Below, piece after piece: positions 35,481 to 48,256 of a DNA stretch of 64,000 nucleotides (positions are counted from its first letter, which is position 1; the number at the start of each line of letters is the position of its first letter). The translations under genes and the position numbers were made by a program. The stretch is from Elmis aenea (lineage: Eukaryota > Arthropoda > Insecta > Coleoptera > Elmidae): contig OX393577.1 in the NCBI GenBank assembly GCA_947652605.1, forward strand, positions 27,283,466 to 27,347,465. The letters are read 5' to 3'. The notes beneath the pieces are model-generated. The model worked only from the letters and a program-made list of their open reading frames with translations. It ran no database searches and was not told where the DNA came from.

Positions 35481-37425
35481 GAGGTTTTCTTATGGTTTAA
35501 AAAAATTAACGAAACCATTAAATGCGAAATAAAATGTTGCAATTAAGAAGATTGCGCACAAATTTTAAAAGCTTGTTAATAAAATAGTTAAAGCTAAATA
35601 ATGAATAAGAAACTACCTCAGGTACCTTAAACCTGTTTTGGTATGCGATGAATTGGAAAGAAATGTTGGATATATGTCTACTGAAAACAAATTTTATTAT
35701 AAATTAGCAGACCTAAAGAATAAAAAATCGATAGGAATAAAAATAAAAATGATGTGTTGTGTTGTGCAAAATTAGTACATTACCGTAACTTTCAAAGAAC
35801 ATTTTTAACTAAGTTACACTTGAGTAAGGCAACTTTTTACAATTTTTTTTGAAATTGTATTATGTAACAGCCGAAACTAAATCGGTACTATAATTTTATG
35901 GCGGTTGTATCGTACAAAAACAGTACAATAACAGTTTAAACGCACATATTTTATACTTGTTGCTCTTAACAGTCCTCGGTTACTCTATTTGATGGCAGCT
36001 ATAAATATATAATAGTAAGCAAAAAATAAAGATGTAGCGTCTCTTGTGTAAAGATATGATAAACGGAAAAACGCAGTAGGGAAGATAAAATCTAATAAAA
36101 TCAGCAATAACATGTCAAGCTAAAGTCTAGTAGCGCTTCAAGTAATTAAACATTGATGCTAATCATAACAATATGTAAAGGCCAATCATTTACTGCAAAT
36201 GGATCATACTTTATTAATTAATATTACAAAATTATTGTAAATTTTATTAGATTTCTGTATATAACTTGTAAAAACAGATGAAATTTAAGACTTAGTGAAG
36301 TCATTAAACCTGATTATGTTTTTGAATTGAATTTTAATAATTTAAACCTTAATTCGGTTTAAATCAGCGAAGTTTATGATTTTTAATGAAACTCAAGCTT
36401 ATATTTCGACACTGCAATTTCTAAATACCAGTTTTATTATGATTAAAATATTTTCGTTTGCTTAAACTGGTGTAGCTATGTCGCCTATTGTTCTTCAAAA
36501 CAAAGTGTAGTTACCATAGATTTTGTGGATAACTTGTATTCATATTTTAGATTTCCTATTCAGAATTGCTCGGAAACCCAATGTAGTGATCTTCAGTAAA
36601 CTTTCTAGTAAGTTAAGTATAAGCTTTCAGGCTTGAATACTAAGTAAGTCAAGTTCGTAACCCCAGATAAAGTAGAGACTAGTATACAGAGACGGCTTCT
36701 CTTATTAAAGTTTCAAAGTAATCAGAAAGTATTATTAATTTTAATATGTCTTCTTCTTGGTGAAAATGATGATGAGATTAAAATTTCCTTCGAGATTAAT
36801 TAAATATTACTTAAAGGATTTACCACCAGTACTTTTCTTCAACATTTGTTTGTAATGAAATCGATACGAACCAGAGAAAATTTAATAATTTTGAAACCTG
36901 ATTAATTTAAGAGTGATGATGCTTTGTTTCTCAACGTCGATTAACTTTGAGTTTGTTGCTGAGAAATTTACATTTTCAACAGAACGCCAATAAAATTATT
37001 TTTACTTCATAATATTTTAAATATTTACTGTTTCTCGATTAATATAATGTTTACACAAACTAGTATCAATCATCACGAAATACTTTAACTCAAAATTTTT
37101 CTTAGTACTGGCCAGTCTTTTCTTATGATTGTTATTCGTAAGTTAATAATTGCCTTATATAACATAAAATTGACCCAAGTCCATCCATGAGTGTGTAATA
37201 GGTTAAAGGGAGAGCAAATTGTTAAGATCAAACGTTTTGGACGAACAATTTACAACACTTGTGAAATCATTGCGAAACATTAATATTATTGTTGCTATCA
37301 AACATTATTTTTTCCTAAAAATAAGATAAGTGATAAGATATTTCAAAGATATAGTTTTATGGCAAAAAAAACAATAGCATTTTTAAATTTTTGCATCAAT
37401 AGACACTGTGAAGAACCGTACTGTA
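35481..37425. other. unique AT-rich DNA, no feature seen
   Basis: About 1.9 kb of AT-rich sequence with no supported gene, repeat or regulatory motif. Confidence 0.4.
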
Positions 37426-38571
37426 CAGGGTGGACCAAATTTGAATCTCAGTTACCATTTACGGAAATCTGATATCGGTCTCTAGGTTTTTTTTTAAGTA
37501 GAACGCCTGTGTAATCAGATTTTTTTATCCCTTTCAATTTTGGCACTATAGACGAAAAATGAAATTTCATCATTTTTGAAAAGTTGGCATCACTTATTTA
37601 TTTATTAAAATAAAACAAAATTTTAAAAAGGTTTTTCATTAACAAAACAAAATTAATTTTTTTTTAGGGAACTTGATTTTCGAAATATAAAGTAAACTTA
37701 TATTTTCTTAAAAGGAAACCCCAGTTGGCCATGATTTTATGTGAAAAGCGTTTTTTAATTTTTCAAAAATTTATAGTTTTATGTGTTACAAAAAATAAAC
37801 GAGTATGGCTAATTTTGTGAAATTGTTACTATCGAAGTTTCCAATGGTTTCGTAAACGTGATATTATCAATTAAAAAACAACTAAATGTCATTTCCAAGC
37901 AAATTCTACCGCAGCCGTTTCGTTTTTAGCACTTATAATGTAGATTTCTAACATATTAGACTTTTCAAAGTGGTCAAATTTAGCCATGTTCACAATACCA
38001 CAATAAACAGTTATAAAATGCAAAAAACACACGGATTTGCTTAAAAGTTAAAAACTCAACTTTAATATGACGTTTACTTTTTTATTAATTACAAATATCA
38101 CTTGTTTACGAAATCATGGCAAACTAGTATAATTTTCACAAAATTAGCCATATCTCGTTTATTTTTTACAACACATATAAAACTAAATATTTTTGAAAAG
38201 CCAAAAAAACTCTCTTTCATACAAAGTCATGGACAACAGGTTTTCTTTTAAAAATATATGTTTACTTTATATCCTTAAATTCAAGGTCGCTAAATAAAAT
38301 TTAATTTTGTTTTTAAATTGAGCATTGGTATGTTAATAAAAAATCTTTAACACATTTTCTTCTATTTTAATAAATAAAGAAGTTATAGCTAATTTTCAAA
38401 TGATGAAATTTCATTTTTCGTCTTTAGTGCAAAAAAGGAACGCCATATAAAAAATCTGATTACACAGGCGTTCTTTTCTCAAAAATATGTCCGTCAAACC
38501 GATATCAGATTTTCGCTAGCTAATACGATAACCGAGATACCCCGTAAAACATTCGAATTTGGTCCACCCTG
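37426..38571. mobile_element. 1.15 kb fold-back Tc1/mariner-type element with TA duplication
   Basis: The ends CAGGGTGGACCAAATTTGAA and the inverted CAGGGTGGACCAAATTCGAA are flanked by TA (37424-37425, 38572-38573). Homology continues almost to the centre. CTGATATCGGT, GAACGCCTGTGTAATCAGAT, GACGAAAAATGAAATTTCAT, AAATAAACGAGTATGGCTAA and GTTTCGTAAAC all recur in complement. Arms are about 500 bp around a loop of about 100 bp near 37880-38000. There is no transposase reading. Termini are shared with 11074-11691, so both may be mobilised by the same source. Confidence 0.9.
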
Positions 38572-40307
38572 TACATCGGCTCGCGCTGTTGGGAAAGAGT
38601 ACCTACCTACTTATTACTGTTATATTGATTATTGTCAATTATGGCTTACAATCTTCGTTATTACTTTGGACCCTCAAACGTTATTTCACGTAATACACAG
38701 ATCTAGAGAAACACAAAAACCACAAAAACTTTAAAACCAAACTTCTTTATTTTTCAACTGGCTGTTCATTTCTCGGGTGTTGGTTTTTAACTTCCTAAAC
38801 CCGACTGTTCTGTTTGGTCCATATATCCCTCTTTAGTAATTGTATGTATATCCTAGTCATTCTTTCCTATAAGCACATATTCATAGAGTAGTGCGTCCTT
38901 GTTATGATGTACAAATTCATAAAAAAATCGTTTGTTGATCGACAAAATCCAAACACTGACTTTGTACACAGTTATGACCGTAATATTTTAGCATTCGTTT
39001 TTTTTTTTAAGTTGAAATCCTCATACATTGATTCTTTTGAAGTGTTGCAAGTTTTAGTAAGTGATGCGTCATGTTATTTATTTAAAAAGTAAATTGAAGT
39101 TTAATAAAAATAATTGCTGCAGGCGAAACATCACAATAATAATTTTGCACATTTTTAAATTTTTATGCAGTTTGTATTATTATATCCAATAACTATTTAC
39201 TTCCTACAAAATGTTGAGATGTAGTGAATAATTGAAATTCGATTTCTATTGTATCTATAGACGTTCAACTGTACAGACAGCAGGTGTTAGGTTCTCATTT
39301 ATACACAAAAAAGAAAAACAAAACACTGCACGCTCAAATCTACAACTACTTCAACTGCTGTTAATGGACCTTTTGTTTAGGATTTAAAGTAAAAAGTTAT
39401 TTTCTCTTCAAGTATAAGAATAAACTCTTATTATTTTAAATACAAACTAAATAGCGTTAGTGTGAACTATTCAAATATTGTTAATTTCAATGAAAACGTA
39501 AATAAATAATCAGTACTAGCAACCGTTACCAATTTATTAATGTTACATAGTAAAAAATTATTCACGTTTCAGTTGTGATTTGTAAAATTTTAGCTGGCAG
39601 TTATTTATTACTTTCTCTTCTAAATTTCACCCTAAATAAGATCTTAAACAATGTGATAAATATTTTGTCGCATCTTAAATTTAAATTTCGTGAAACAAAT
39701 TTTGCTGTGAGGTTCCAAAGTGGAATGGGTTGAGTATGAATTCGGCATTCATTCCGATTCCCAAGAACGTGCCGAGGAAGCTTCAATTGGGAAGTTAAAA
39801 CTAAGTAAGTTAATTCATTATTTAGAAAGGGTAGAATAGATCTCCAAAGGAAGGAACGAGAATCTTGTCGAATTGTTGAATCAGGACTGTACTCATTGTT
39901 TTCTCTGCTGTTGTTGCATTGTAATTACGTACTCAAAGTAAAAATCTAATTGTTTGAGTTCATTAATTAGGCAGAGGAACAAAAGTAAGTTATTTGTATA
40001 ATAACGATGCAGATCAGTCAAAATTTCTAAATTAAGAAGGATAAAATATTTGCATTGACAGTTTAAGTTTATTAAATTTAAAATTGTCCGAATTTAAAGT
40101 TTATTATATAAATGTAGAAAAGTTTTACCCAATTTTTGGCGATTTTTTGCAAAAATATAAACAAAGGGTTGATTTCAACTAACTAATTTTTTTAGACAAT
40201 AAAAAATCTAAAAATGTATAATCGACACTGTGTAAAAAAGAATTCTAACTAAAAATGACGTTTCGACAAAATAAATGACCGTTTATACGTCACTTCATAT
40301 TTTAGAC
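38572..40307. other. unique AT-rich DNA
   Basis: No recognisable transposon. Contains the weak exon candidate 39712-39804 described separately; the rest shows nothing I can support. Confidence 0.4.
39712..39804 (+). other. weak candidate 93-nt exon
   Basis: An acceptor-like TTTTGCTGTGAG precedes and a strong donor GTAAGTTAAT follows. One frame is open throughout with an acidic, coding-like reading, SKVEWVEYEFGIHSD then SQERAEEASIGKLKL (phase 1 to 1). The acceptor is weak, and a 93-base open frame is not improbable by chance. I recognise no domain. Listed because the phase matches that of one reading of 3069-3101. Confidence 0.18.
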
Positions 40308-40388
40308 CAGGGTGCCTTAACTGTGGGGATCGCAAAAAATATGGCAACAGCAAAACGTTTCTAATGAGATTGTTATAATTATGTTATA

Positions 40389-41275
40389 CAGCGTCACTCA
40401 AAAAATATGCAACAAATGGAAAAGTTTTTTTATAATCGATTCTTAGATAATTTTATTCCTGATAAAAGTTGGTGCATGGCTTAAATTTAAGATGAAAAAA
40501 GTTCAATAAAAATTCATAGCACACTAGATTATAGCGATTTAAAAATTTTCGCAATAGTAAAAAGCTCCTATGTTAACAGGTACAAAAAACGTTCCTAGGA
40601 AAAAGTTGTTTAAAAGTACAATATAATACCAATTACAAAATTATATGGTAAATATCCAATTTTAATGTTTAAAGTAATTTTAATATTCAAAAAGTATGCA
40701 ACAAATGAAAATGTTTTTTAATTTCTCAAAAAAAATCGATAAAAGTTGGTGCATGACTTAAAGCTAATGTTAAGATAAAACAAAGTCAATTAAAACTCAG
40801 ATGACACTTGATTTTAGTGATTTTACAAACCAAATATCCAAAATTACTATAAAAATAAAAATTTAAAATTTAAGGTCAAATTATACATATATTATGATAT
40901 ATTTTTGAATTCTAAGCCACTTTTTTATAAAGTTGTTTGCAACTTTTGAAATAAGGGCATTTTACTCTAGCGAATATTTTTAAAATCGTTTATATCTAGC
41001 GTGCTATAATTTTTATTGAAATGTTTTTCTTCTTAAAAATAGTCTTAGGCCATGCACCAATCTTTTCACGAATACATTTTTTTGAGAAATCGATAATAAA
41101 ACACTATTTCATTTGTTGCATGCTTTTTGAATGTTAAAATAACCATAAAAATAAAAGTTTGGTAATTAGTAGATATTATTTCGTAATTCTAAACAACTTT
41201 TTTTTTAATGAACTATTTTTGCACTTTACCCTTGTACCTATGTATGTATTTCTAAAATCGCTTAAAAAATGTTTA
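40389..41275. mobile_element. Tc1-like element with internal tandem units, copy 1
   Basis: It starts TA-CAGCGTCACTCAAAAAATA and contains two direct units of 230-290 bp, each opening (T/C)TCAAAAA(G/A)TATGCAAC (about 40398 and 40688). Each has GTTGGTGCATG about 70 bases in. An inverted unit then follows, with GCATGCACC-type and GTTGCATGCTTTTTGAA at about 41050-41130, plus part of another. The sister copy at 48812-49690 has the same plan. The right terminus is unclear. It lies inside the decayed hAT transposon 40308-42787. No coding frame is recognised. Confidence 0.7.
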
Positions 41276-42087
41276 GCCTGTACATGCCTGGTTTTAGACT
41301 TGCAAACTTTGCGTTTTGCTTAATATTATTTATGCTATAAAAAATTATATGAGAGATCTTAAATACCGAACTTTAGGCCAAGAATAATGGAATAATCTTA
41401 AAGATACATATCTACAATATAATGTTTATGGCATAACTTTTTATGATGTATATATTGTGTTTTTACTTGTTTTTGTTTTTGAATGAAATGTTTGTTTTAT
41501 GTTACTTACAACTTTAAAAATTAGGGAATAATAACCAAAAAGAGGCAATAAAGTCTGCCAAAAACAAAGAAAAGAGCGTAATAAATAAAAGACACGAGCT
41601 AAAAATTTGCTCATAAAATTAGATTATTAAAAAGCTATAATGGTAGATAATAAAGGACATTATGCAGAACATCCAAGAAAGCGATGGTGTGACTAGTTTC
41701 AAAATTTAGATTACTGGAGATTGGGACAGCGGAAAATGATGATGATAATAAAACGTTGCGTGAGAAAATTAATATTTTTTACTAAAGTATTTTTTAATTA
41801 CCAGAAGTGTGCTATTCAGGTGCGTGGTATAATATAAAACCGCATTCACAATTCACATTTCAGTTGCGGATCACCACCATTTAATAGCTTAGTGACTGAA
41901 ATTAAAATTTTTAATATATAGATATTTTATAACACAATTTGTTATAGCTGCAATATAACAAGAAAAATGTATGAATGTAGAAAAAAAACTAAATTATTTT
42001 TTAATGTTATACAACCGATTGTTACAATAAAATTACAAATAATATCAATACCTTGTGCTTGCAATTCACTTACTAGTTTTCAATACT

Positions 42088-42300
42088 AGGCCTTAAAGAA
42101 GTAAAAGATAATCTCAATGTTGGTTTCACTTCCAAACTATTTCTCTGTTTAATAGCACTACGGGCAAAACCCGCAGTTCACACATGTACCTACGTTGAAT
42201 TGTAAGGAAGGAGTATTTTTTTGCTCAATGCTGGTAGTTCTTCACGAATTTTAATCCAAAAACTAAACATATTATGCGGATCCAAAAACATTTGTTGTTG
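42088..42300 (-). pseudogene. hAT transposase C-terminal dimerisation domain, broken
   Basis: Reading the minus strand gives MFSFWIKIREELPALSKKIL then LPYNST (about 42195-42275) and, after stops, KQRNSLEVKPTLRLSFTSLRP-like sequence (about 42092-42156). This matches the hATC pattern FW......YP.LS..AL..LLPF.TTYLCE..FS....K...RN.L.....LR..LS. The catalytically important N-terminal parts are not readable. At least two in-frame stops lie in the CE..FS region. It is the only hAT coding sequence in the window and supports calling the surrounding element hAT. Confidence 0.7.
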
Positions 42301-42787
42301 TTGTGAAAGTATAGGTTGTGATTTTCACAGGCAAAATGGTAAGTTTCTAAGACTAACATGAGCTCCCTAGGCAACATTCTTTAAAATGCGTTTGGGAAAC
42401 TGAACTCGTGAAAATACTTCTTGTGTGTATAAATCTTCTGTGTCGGAAAAAAAATTCTAAAAATTAAGGAAACATATCAAAGCAGTCTTCTTGTGCCCTT
42501 TCCTCCATAGTTTGAGTTTTTTTTGGAGGATTCATTTTTATTTGATGAGTCAAAAACTGTTTTTGATAGACGCTTAATACTAAGATTTAGTTCATTTATT
42601 AACAGGAAAATATCAGACGAAAAGAACGGTGTTGCCAACCATTATGAATATCGAAAATTATACCCTCTCTATGCTTAGTAGTCGGCAGTGTTGAATGGGA
42701 ATGAGATTAAAGATTAAAACAAAAATTATGGGCACCGCAGCGTGGACCACCCTGAAACATACCGCAGATCCCAGGTTGGGAACACTG

Positions 42788-44454
42788 GTATAAAAGACAC
42801 GGTGAGTTTTTTAAAAATTTCTTGGACTGTCTGAAGGCTATCCATTTATAATTAGTCTTCTCTAAATGATTTTAGAATTAAAAGTGTTTGCAAGTAAATT
42901 TGAGAAGTAAAAGTTCATTCAGCAAAATAATTTCTTTAGCGAACTGTGCTCGAAATGGTAGGATGATGTTAATAAATCTCTCGTTGGAGTTAAATACAGA
43001 TATCTGGTTATTTTGACGGTTCTAATTTCAGTATAAATCTCTGTTAAACGTTCTAACAAATGATTGATATGATTTTAGGTATTATTAAATAGATTTGATA
43101 ATGATAAATACACTGCCACGTTGCAGATCTAATGTAATACTGATTATTATGTATCTGGATTAATTATTTGCCACCGTATCAATTACATAGACAAATTTGC
43201 GAAATTAATGTTTTGATTGTAGTTATCCAACATCGCAGTAAACTAATTTATTTCAGCGCTACATTTCTAAAGCGATTCAAACGGTATAGTACAAAAACGT
43301 ATAGTACGACATTTTGACCTGAATTTCTAGTTTAAATGTATTTGAATAACTTGCAGCAGCCACTAAATACAATAATGAATACATATTGTATTGGTTTGAT
43401 AACTATAAATTTGCATTTTTTATATTTCAGAGTTTTACTTTTAAAAGACCCTCTGTGCAGCGAATACTTAGGCGGGCCTGACTTAGGTGAGGTGTCAGGT
43501 CTGTTTTGGGTTTTTGTCACAAGTGCCCACGTGTGTTCGTGAGAATGTGTTACAAGTTGTTAACTTTAGAGTCATAAATAATGAGAGGGTTACGTTGGAG
43601 GTATGTAAAGGGTTGCAGATAAGATTTCAGAATTATAAACATCTAACGGTTTGCTGGAAATACCGGAAGTATTCCGATGGTCGACAATACATGGTTGAGT
43701 TTAATAACAATAAATACCGATAATTAGATCGTCTAAATTTATTTCTAACGCGGATAGGTTTGATCTAAAACTATCGAATTTTGCGTAATTTGGAAATACA
43801 ATGAATTATTATTTTTATTACGTTCGGACTCGTGAGAAGAAATAATCTGGCGTTGAACGGTAGGGGTACTCGCGCCTTAAGGATATCTATAGACACGCGA
43901 CTTACAAACCCACCAAAGAATAAAGTTTAGATCTCCAAAGTTTTGGCAAATCCGATTACAAAACTATTATTTAATCACGCCTAGTTAGTAAATATTCTAC
44001 AAAACTTTGGAGATAGAAGAGATATGACAACCCGCTGCTCCCCGTGCCATAAAACTAAAGAAATTAAAGGACCATGGTAGCGATCAAAACTGATCCTTGA
44101 TACCATCCTCCACTCCCCCAGCCCCCAGGTGACTGGCAGATTTGCTTTGAGCTTTATGCTTGGCGAAGTCGCTGGATGGAAGCTGGTGTATCTCTTTTTA
44201 AAACTTGTAACACCGTTTGTTTGATATATCACGATGAACTGAATCAAATCTTGATAAACGGATCAACTTTATAGTGTATTTTATTTAAATCACAGCTAAC
44301 TATACCTAAGTTAATACGAGAAAAACAACGTCGTGCTGTCTTCACCACTACTACAGACATTTATGGGCCGATCAGCAATCGTAAAAGTATAAGCGTTTTT
44401 ATGCAACGCACTCTACTAAGTCGATGTCCAGATAAACCACCTTCGATCTGTCAC
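42788..44454. other. unique DNA with a 15-bp perfect hairpin
   Basis: No gene was established. A 15-bp perfect inverted repeat, ATCTCCAAAGTTTTG at 43931-43945 and CAAAACTTTGGAGAT at 44000-44014, brackets 54 bases. An 88-codon minus-strand open frame (43981-44247) starts by the right arm and contains an unusual C-rich run (CCACTCCCCCAGCCCCCAGG, complement strand G-rich). I do not recognise its product. A splice-like segment at 43431-43486 is discussed under rejected items. Confidence 0.4.
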
Positions 44455-44584
44455 CAGGGCTGCGGAGCCGGTAAAAAAATTGGACTCTGACAAAATTTTG
44501 CGGCAAAGGACCACCTCGCAATTTTTTGTTGTACTGGGAGTCGGAGTCGGAGTCAGTATACTTTTTCCGACTCCGACTCCACTG
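44455..44584. mobile_element. short hAT-type MITE
   Basis: The left end CAGGGCTGCGGAGCCGG and the inverted right end CAGTGGAGTCGGAGTCGG match through the GG(A/C)G.CGGAG.CGG core. Inside, GGAGTCGGAGTCGGAGTCAG and CCGACTCCGACTCCACTG repeat the terminal motif. At 130 bp it is non-coding. The adjacent eight bases (TCTGTCAC, ACCAGAAA) do not match, so no target duplication is proven. Confidence 0.55.
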
Positions 44585-45999
44585 ACCAGAAATTTCTTCT
44601 AAACTCTGATTTCAACTCAATACAATATCAATTTTTTATAGATATTAATCGCTAGCACTCAGAAATTCTCACCTCATATGTGTATAAAATAAAGTTTTTA
44701 TGTTTGAATATAAAATAACAGTCATTGTTGCACAATAACAAATCACAGAACATTCTAACAAAATATTTATAACAAAAATTTTTGCTTTTTTTTAAACCTT
44801 AATCCAATAAATGATTCCAATGACGTCTTGTTTGGGTTAGTATTTAAATTCGTTGAAAAAGTAATAAAACTAAAGTAGGTATAATAAATTATTTCTTGGT
44901 TTTGACAATTTCTAAATGTTTCTGTATCAGGTAATAGTGTAAGTTTTATTAGATTTTTTAATAATTATATTTTAAACACTAACTTAAGCGTCAAAAATAA
45001 ACTCTTATTCATTACAATTTTCGACATACCTAAACCTTAATTTTATTAATCTTTATTCTTAAATAAATTATTATTTTGTTACATGTGCATATCTCATCAA
45101 TTGGTTTCACACATACAAAGATAGCTTCACAATAAAAAACAAAATTTTACCGCTTTTTTTGTGCATACCTGATTTAATTTAAAACTTTTCGAAAAAAAAT
45201 CACTACCGCTTGCGTGTTAAACTTTGACCTGCGAGACAAATATCTTTTTTATAGTATCATAACTATTTTAAAATATATTAAATAAATGAAAATGCTTTTA
45301 AAAAGATTTTTTTTTAGGTTATTTAGTAAACAAGACGGTAACTTTTATATGCAATAATAATTAAAACATTTCAAGATTTGTTTTTTTACTGTTTCCCTTG
45401 TTTGTAAGACAACTTCAAAAAGTAAAACTACCTCTAGCGGTATATAAACAATTTATACAGGTGAAGTTAGTAAAGCTATGTGTAAAGTGTGTATATTGCA
45501 GTGTAAGCGGATCTAATACTCCAAACAACAATGCACGTCATTGTTTATGCTTCATTTATTTTGTAAATATCTCTATATAGGAATACCTTCAGCAACGTAA
45601 GCGCGCTTAAAAGTTATTAACGTGTTCGATATTTACTTCTAATATACGTACTAAGCCCCTAAATAGACTATTTTAAGCTCAACTTACTTGTTGAATATTC
45701 ATAATCTTGTTGAACACAAATATAAACTAAATGAAATATTTAAATTTAGTATGGTTATAAGTGTTAAGTACTTACAGAGTCGGATTTAGTTTTCGTTGCT
45801 ATTTGCAGTTCGTTTAAAAATGCTATTTACCCAATAAATGTAACTTAGGTTTGAGGGTCTTATACAGTGCCTTCCCCCAATGTTTTTATCTATATCTATA
45901 TACACGACTTATCGGATATCATCATTATCGAAGTAGACACATTGACTTAAAAAAAAAGTTGTCTACCTCATCAATCACCGTCTTGTCATTACTGTAACG
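44585..45999. other. unique AT-rich DNA, no feature seen
   Basis: No supported gene. TACAGTGCCTTCCCCC at about 45863 looks a little like a transposon end but has no partner. Confidence 0.35.
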
Positions 46000-47117
46000 C
46001 TCCTACGCAGCAAGTCGTTCAATCGGAGAAAGAGAAAAAAAGTTACCAAGTGCCATGTCACGGTTTTTTACATGGAGGAGAATGAGCGGGTGCATTGTCG
46101 TGTAGAATGCGCTTATCTTTTGACAGCATTTCTCGTCTGATCTCTTCACGATGCTGTTTTAGGAGGTCCTAATAATATTTTGCGCTGATCGTACATTGTA
46201 CACAATCCGTCATAATAACGCCACGAGATCCCAAACAAGACTAAGCATCACCTGCCTGATGATGATTGCACCATTGCCTTCTTTGGCGGTGGCGAATCTG
46301 AGCATTTCCTCGATAAGCTCGTTTCCTCCGTTTCGTCAAAACTTATCTCAGCATTCGTCCATGGTAATCAGATGATTAATGTATTTATCCTTATTAACTT
46401 GATAAGTGTTCAACATTGATGTGGCATAATCTATTCGTTTGTTTACAAATCGGTATCGAAAAAACGTTGGACCCATTAGATTAGGTGAAAAACCTTTAAC
46501 ATTTTGCATTTCGTTGTGAAGAATGTTGTACACTTTCATGGACCTCTAGAATTTAGAGTCCACTCTAAATATTTATGTGTTTTATCGCACAACATCAGTG
46601 TTTGATAATGGTTGGATCGTCTGTGAGAGACGGTCTATCACCTGGTTTGCTCATATAGTAGCGCATTTCCTCCGTGAATTGTCTTTGCCGAGTTTCCTTG
46701 CATATGCAAGGAACGGATTGCAAACATAGGCTTCCTTTTTTGTAAAAAACAGGAGCCATTTTTGCTTCTGCCAGGTATACTTACGCCACCACGCGACCAT
46801 TTAAACACACACAGACACTTTAGAAAACATGGTTATAAGAAAGTTAGGTGTAATATATCGATATTTATATGAGTAAAAAAAATCGAACATCGCTATCTTA
46901 TTAAGGACAAAAAAAACCATGCCAAAAATACCTTAAAAGTTTTTTTTTCTATCTTTTTTTTAAAAGTGCCAAAAAATCGCTTTTTGGATATATTCCGAAA
47001 ACAAATATCAAAAATCTGTTTACGGCAATGAATTTTTCTCGAAAAAAAGAAATCGAGACTACGTACTTAGTTTTTTTCTATATCTGAAAGTAACCGAGAT
47101 CGAAAATAGGCCACCCT
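46000..47117 (-). mobile_element. decayed mariner element, one terminus visible
   Basis: The right boundary is CAGGGTGGCCTATTTTCGAT, read inward from 47117 and followed by TA at 47118-47119. A stretch of about 250 bp of AT-rich leader precedes the transposase relic on the minus strand (46010-46720). I could not find the matching left end, which is probably deleted or diverged. The terminus type (CAGGGTGG) is shared with the fold-back elements 11074 and 37426, but the following bases differ. Confidence 0.55.
46010..46720 (-). pseudogene. mariner transposase relic
   Basis: In minus-strand order: SKPGDRPSLTDDP (about 46600-46650, the GRPS linker region), KGFSPNLMGPTFFRYRF and YINHLITMDEC (46352-46500, with the first catalytic aspartate in TMDE), VMLSLVWD with RGVIMTDCVQ after a frameshift (about 46200-46260), LLKQHREEIRREMLSKDKR (about 46110-46165) and ILHDNAPAH (46082-46108, second aspartate). 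These follow the known order of mariner transposase. Stops at several points and at least two frameshifts inactivate it. The third-aspartate region after LHDNAPAH is unreadable, so the C-terminus is lost or scrambled. Confidence 0.82.
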
Positions 47118-48256
47118 GTACTCCTAATTTTAAAAAATTACCAAAAGTTTTACAAATACCAGCAACATCAGCCTTTTTATAGGAAGTCCCGTCTAAATTT
47201 GTGTTTTTTGTTTGTTTTTAGTCCTAAGTGCCTCTTTACACATCTTCAGCAGTCATATTGTGGTTTTATTTGCACTTACATACTTTTGCTAAAAAGGTTT
47301 GTCAACGAAACAATATTTAATTCTAAATATCGTGTAATCACACGCCGTGTATTATCTTAGAGTAACTCATTTTGGTATCTGCAGGTATTACCTAATTGCA
47401 CTAAATAATTATCATCTTTAGCGAATAGTCGTGTGATTTGCGGATGATCAAAAACCGCAACAATAATTGTAGGTATTTCTAGGTCCATTGATGAAAAGAG
47501 AGTAAAACATTTTTAAAGATATTATTATTAAAAATTACTTGCAATTGTTAAATATTTATTATGCTGTATCAACTTTTTATCAATTTTCTTTTAAGTCAAC
47601 CTTTAAATGTTAATATAAGATATTATATTTATATGTTAATAATGATTTATAAGTAAATGTCTTGAGTTTGTAAATATAAATTTCAAAATCCACTATTGTC
47701 CACGTGGCAATTGTTCATTTTTATTCATTTACTTCGCCTTATTGTTATTTATACGACTCTATTTCGAAGGCAAAAATAATAAAGTTTCCAAGGATTGGTC
47801 AATAATGCTTTGCGGAAAGCGATTTCTGTAAAACTTTAAACCTATTGCACTTCAAGTTTGTATCAAACGCAGACAGTTCGATACCAAAATTCTTCAGAAA
47901 AGTTTTAAGGAACTGTATCGTAGGTAGCTAAAGTTCCACTTGCATATTGAATGCAAACGGCAGATCGGTTTTGCTGCGGAGAGATTTCTTTCAAATTGAA
48001 TGAATAATTTATGAAGTAAATGCAGCGATGCTATTTTAAATGAGTATTAAAAGGTTTTTATAAATATATAAAACTGTTTGTATGCCGAATAGGTAGTGGT
48101 AGTAACAGTTGAACTAAAAACTATTTAAAAATTATAAAGGCAGTTTTTATGTGAAAACACGCAACGGCACAGCTTACCCATATATTTAATGTCAGTGGAC
48201 CATCCCATGTCCGATGTATCGTTTGTAATATAAAGCCAAAATTGTGTTTTCTACGG
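47118..48256. other. unique AT-rich DNA, no feature seen
   Basis: About 1.1 kb without recognisable gene or repeat. Confidence 0.4.

Larger units (their letters stand above)
40308..42787 (-). mobile_element. decayed hAT transposon (Buster/ZBED-like), interrupted
   Basis: The left terminus CAGGGTGCCTTAACTGTGGG, continuing GATCGC, and the inverted right terminus CAGTGTTCCCAACCTGGGAT, continuing CTGCGG, share the CAG.GT.CC..AAC..GGGATC pattern known from this branch of hAT elements. The transposase runs on the minus strand. Its C-terminal dimerisation domain is readable at 42088-42300. A Tc1-like tandem-repeat element (40389-41275) lies within it, leaving about 1.6 kb of original sequence. The exact 8-bp flanks do not match (TTTTAGAC and GTATAAAA), so the duplication has decayed or my end points are off by a few bases. 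Confidence 0.65.

Noticed and set aside
34918..35482. Long phenylalanine/serine-rich open frames (98 and 162 codons)
   Set aside because: They are translations of the TTC microsatellite and the antisense of a non-LTR relic; no gene-like composition.
43431..43486. 56-nt segment between TTTATATTTCAG and GTGAGG as an exon
   Set aside because: Open in only one phase (2 to 1), which does not fit the other candidates, and the peptide (LLKDPLCSEYLGGPDLG) is not recognised. Splice-like pairs of this quality are expected by chance.
43981..44247. 88-codon minus-strand open frame as a gene
   Set aside because: Product not recognised, frame starts beside a hairpin, and nothing nearby supports transcription.
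45863..47117. Pairing TACAGTGCCTTCCCCC at 45863 as the left end of the mariner relic
   Set aside because: It does not match the right terminus CAGGGTGGCCTATTTTCG beyond the first four bases.
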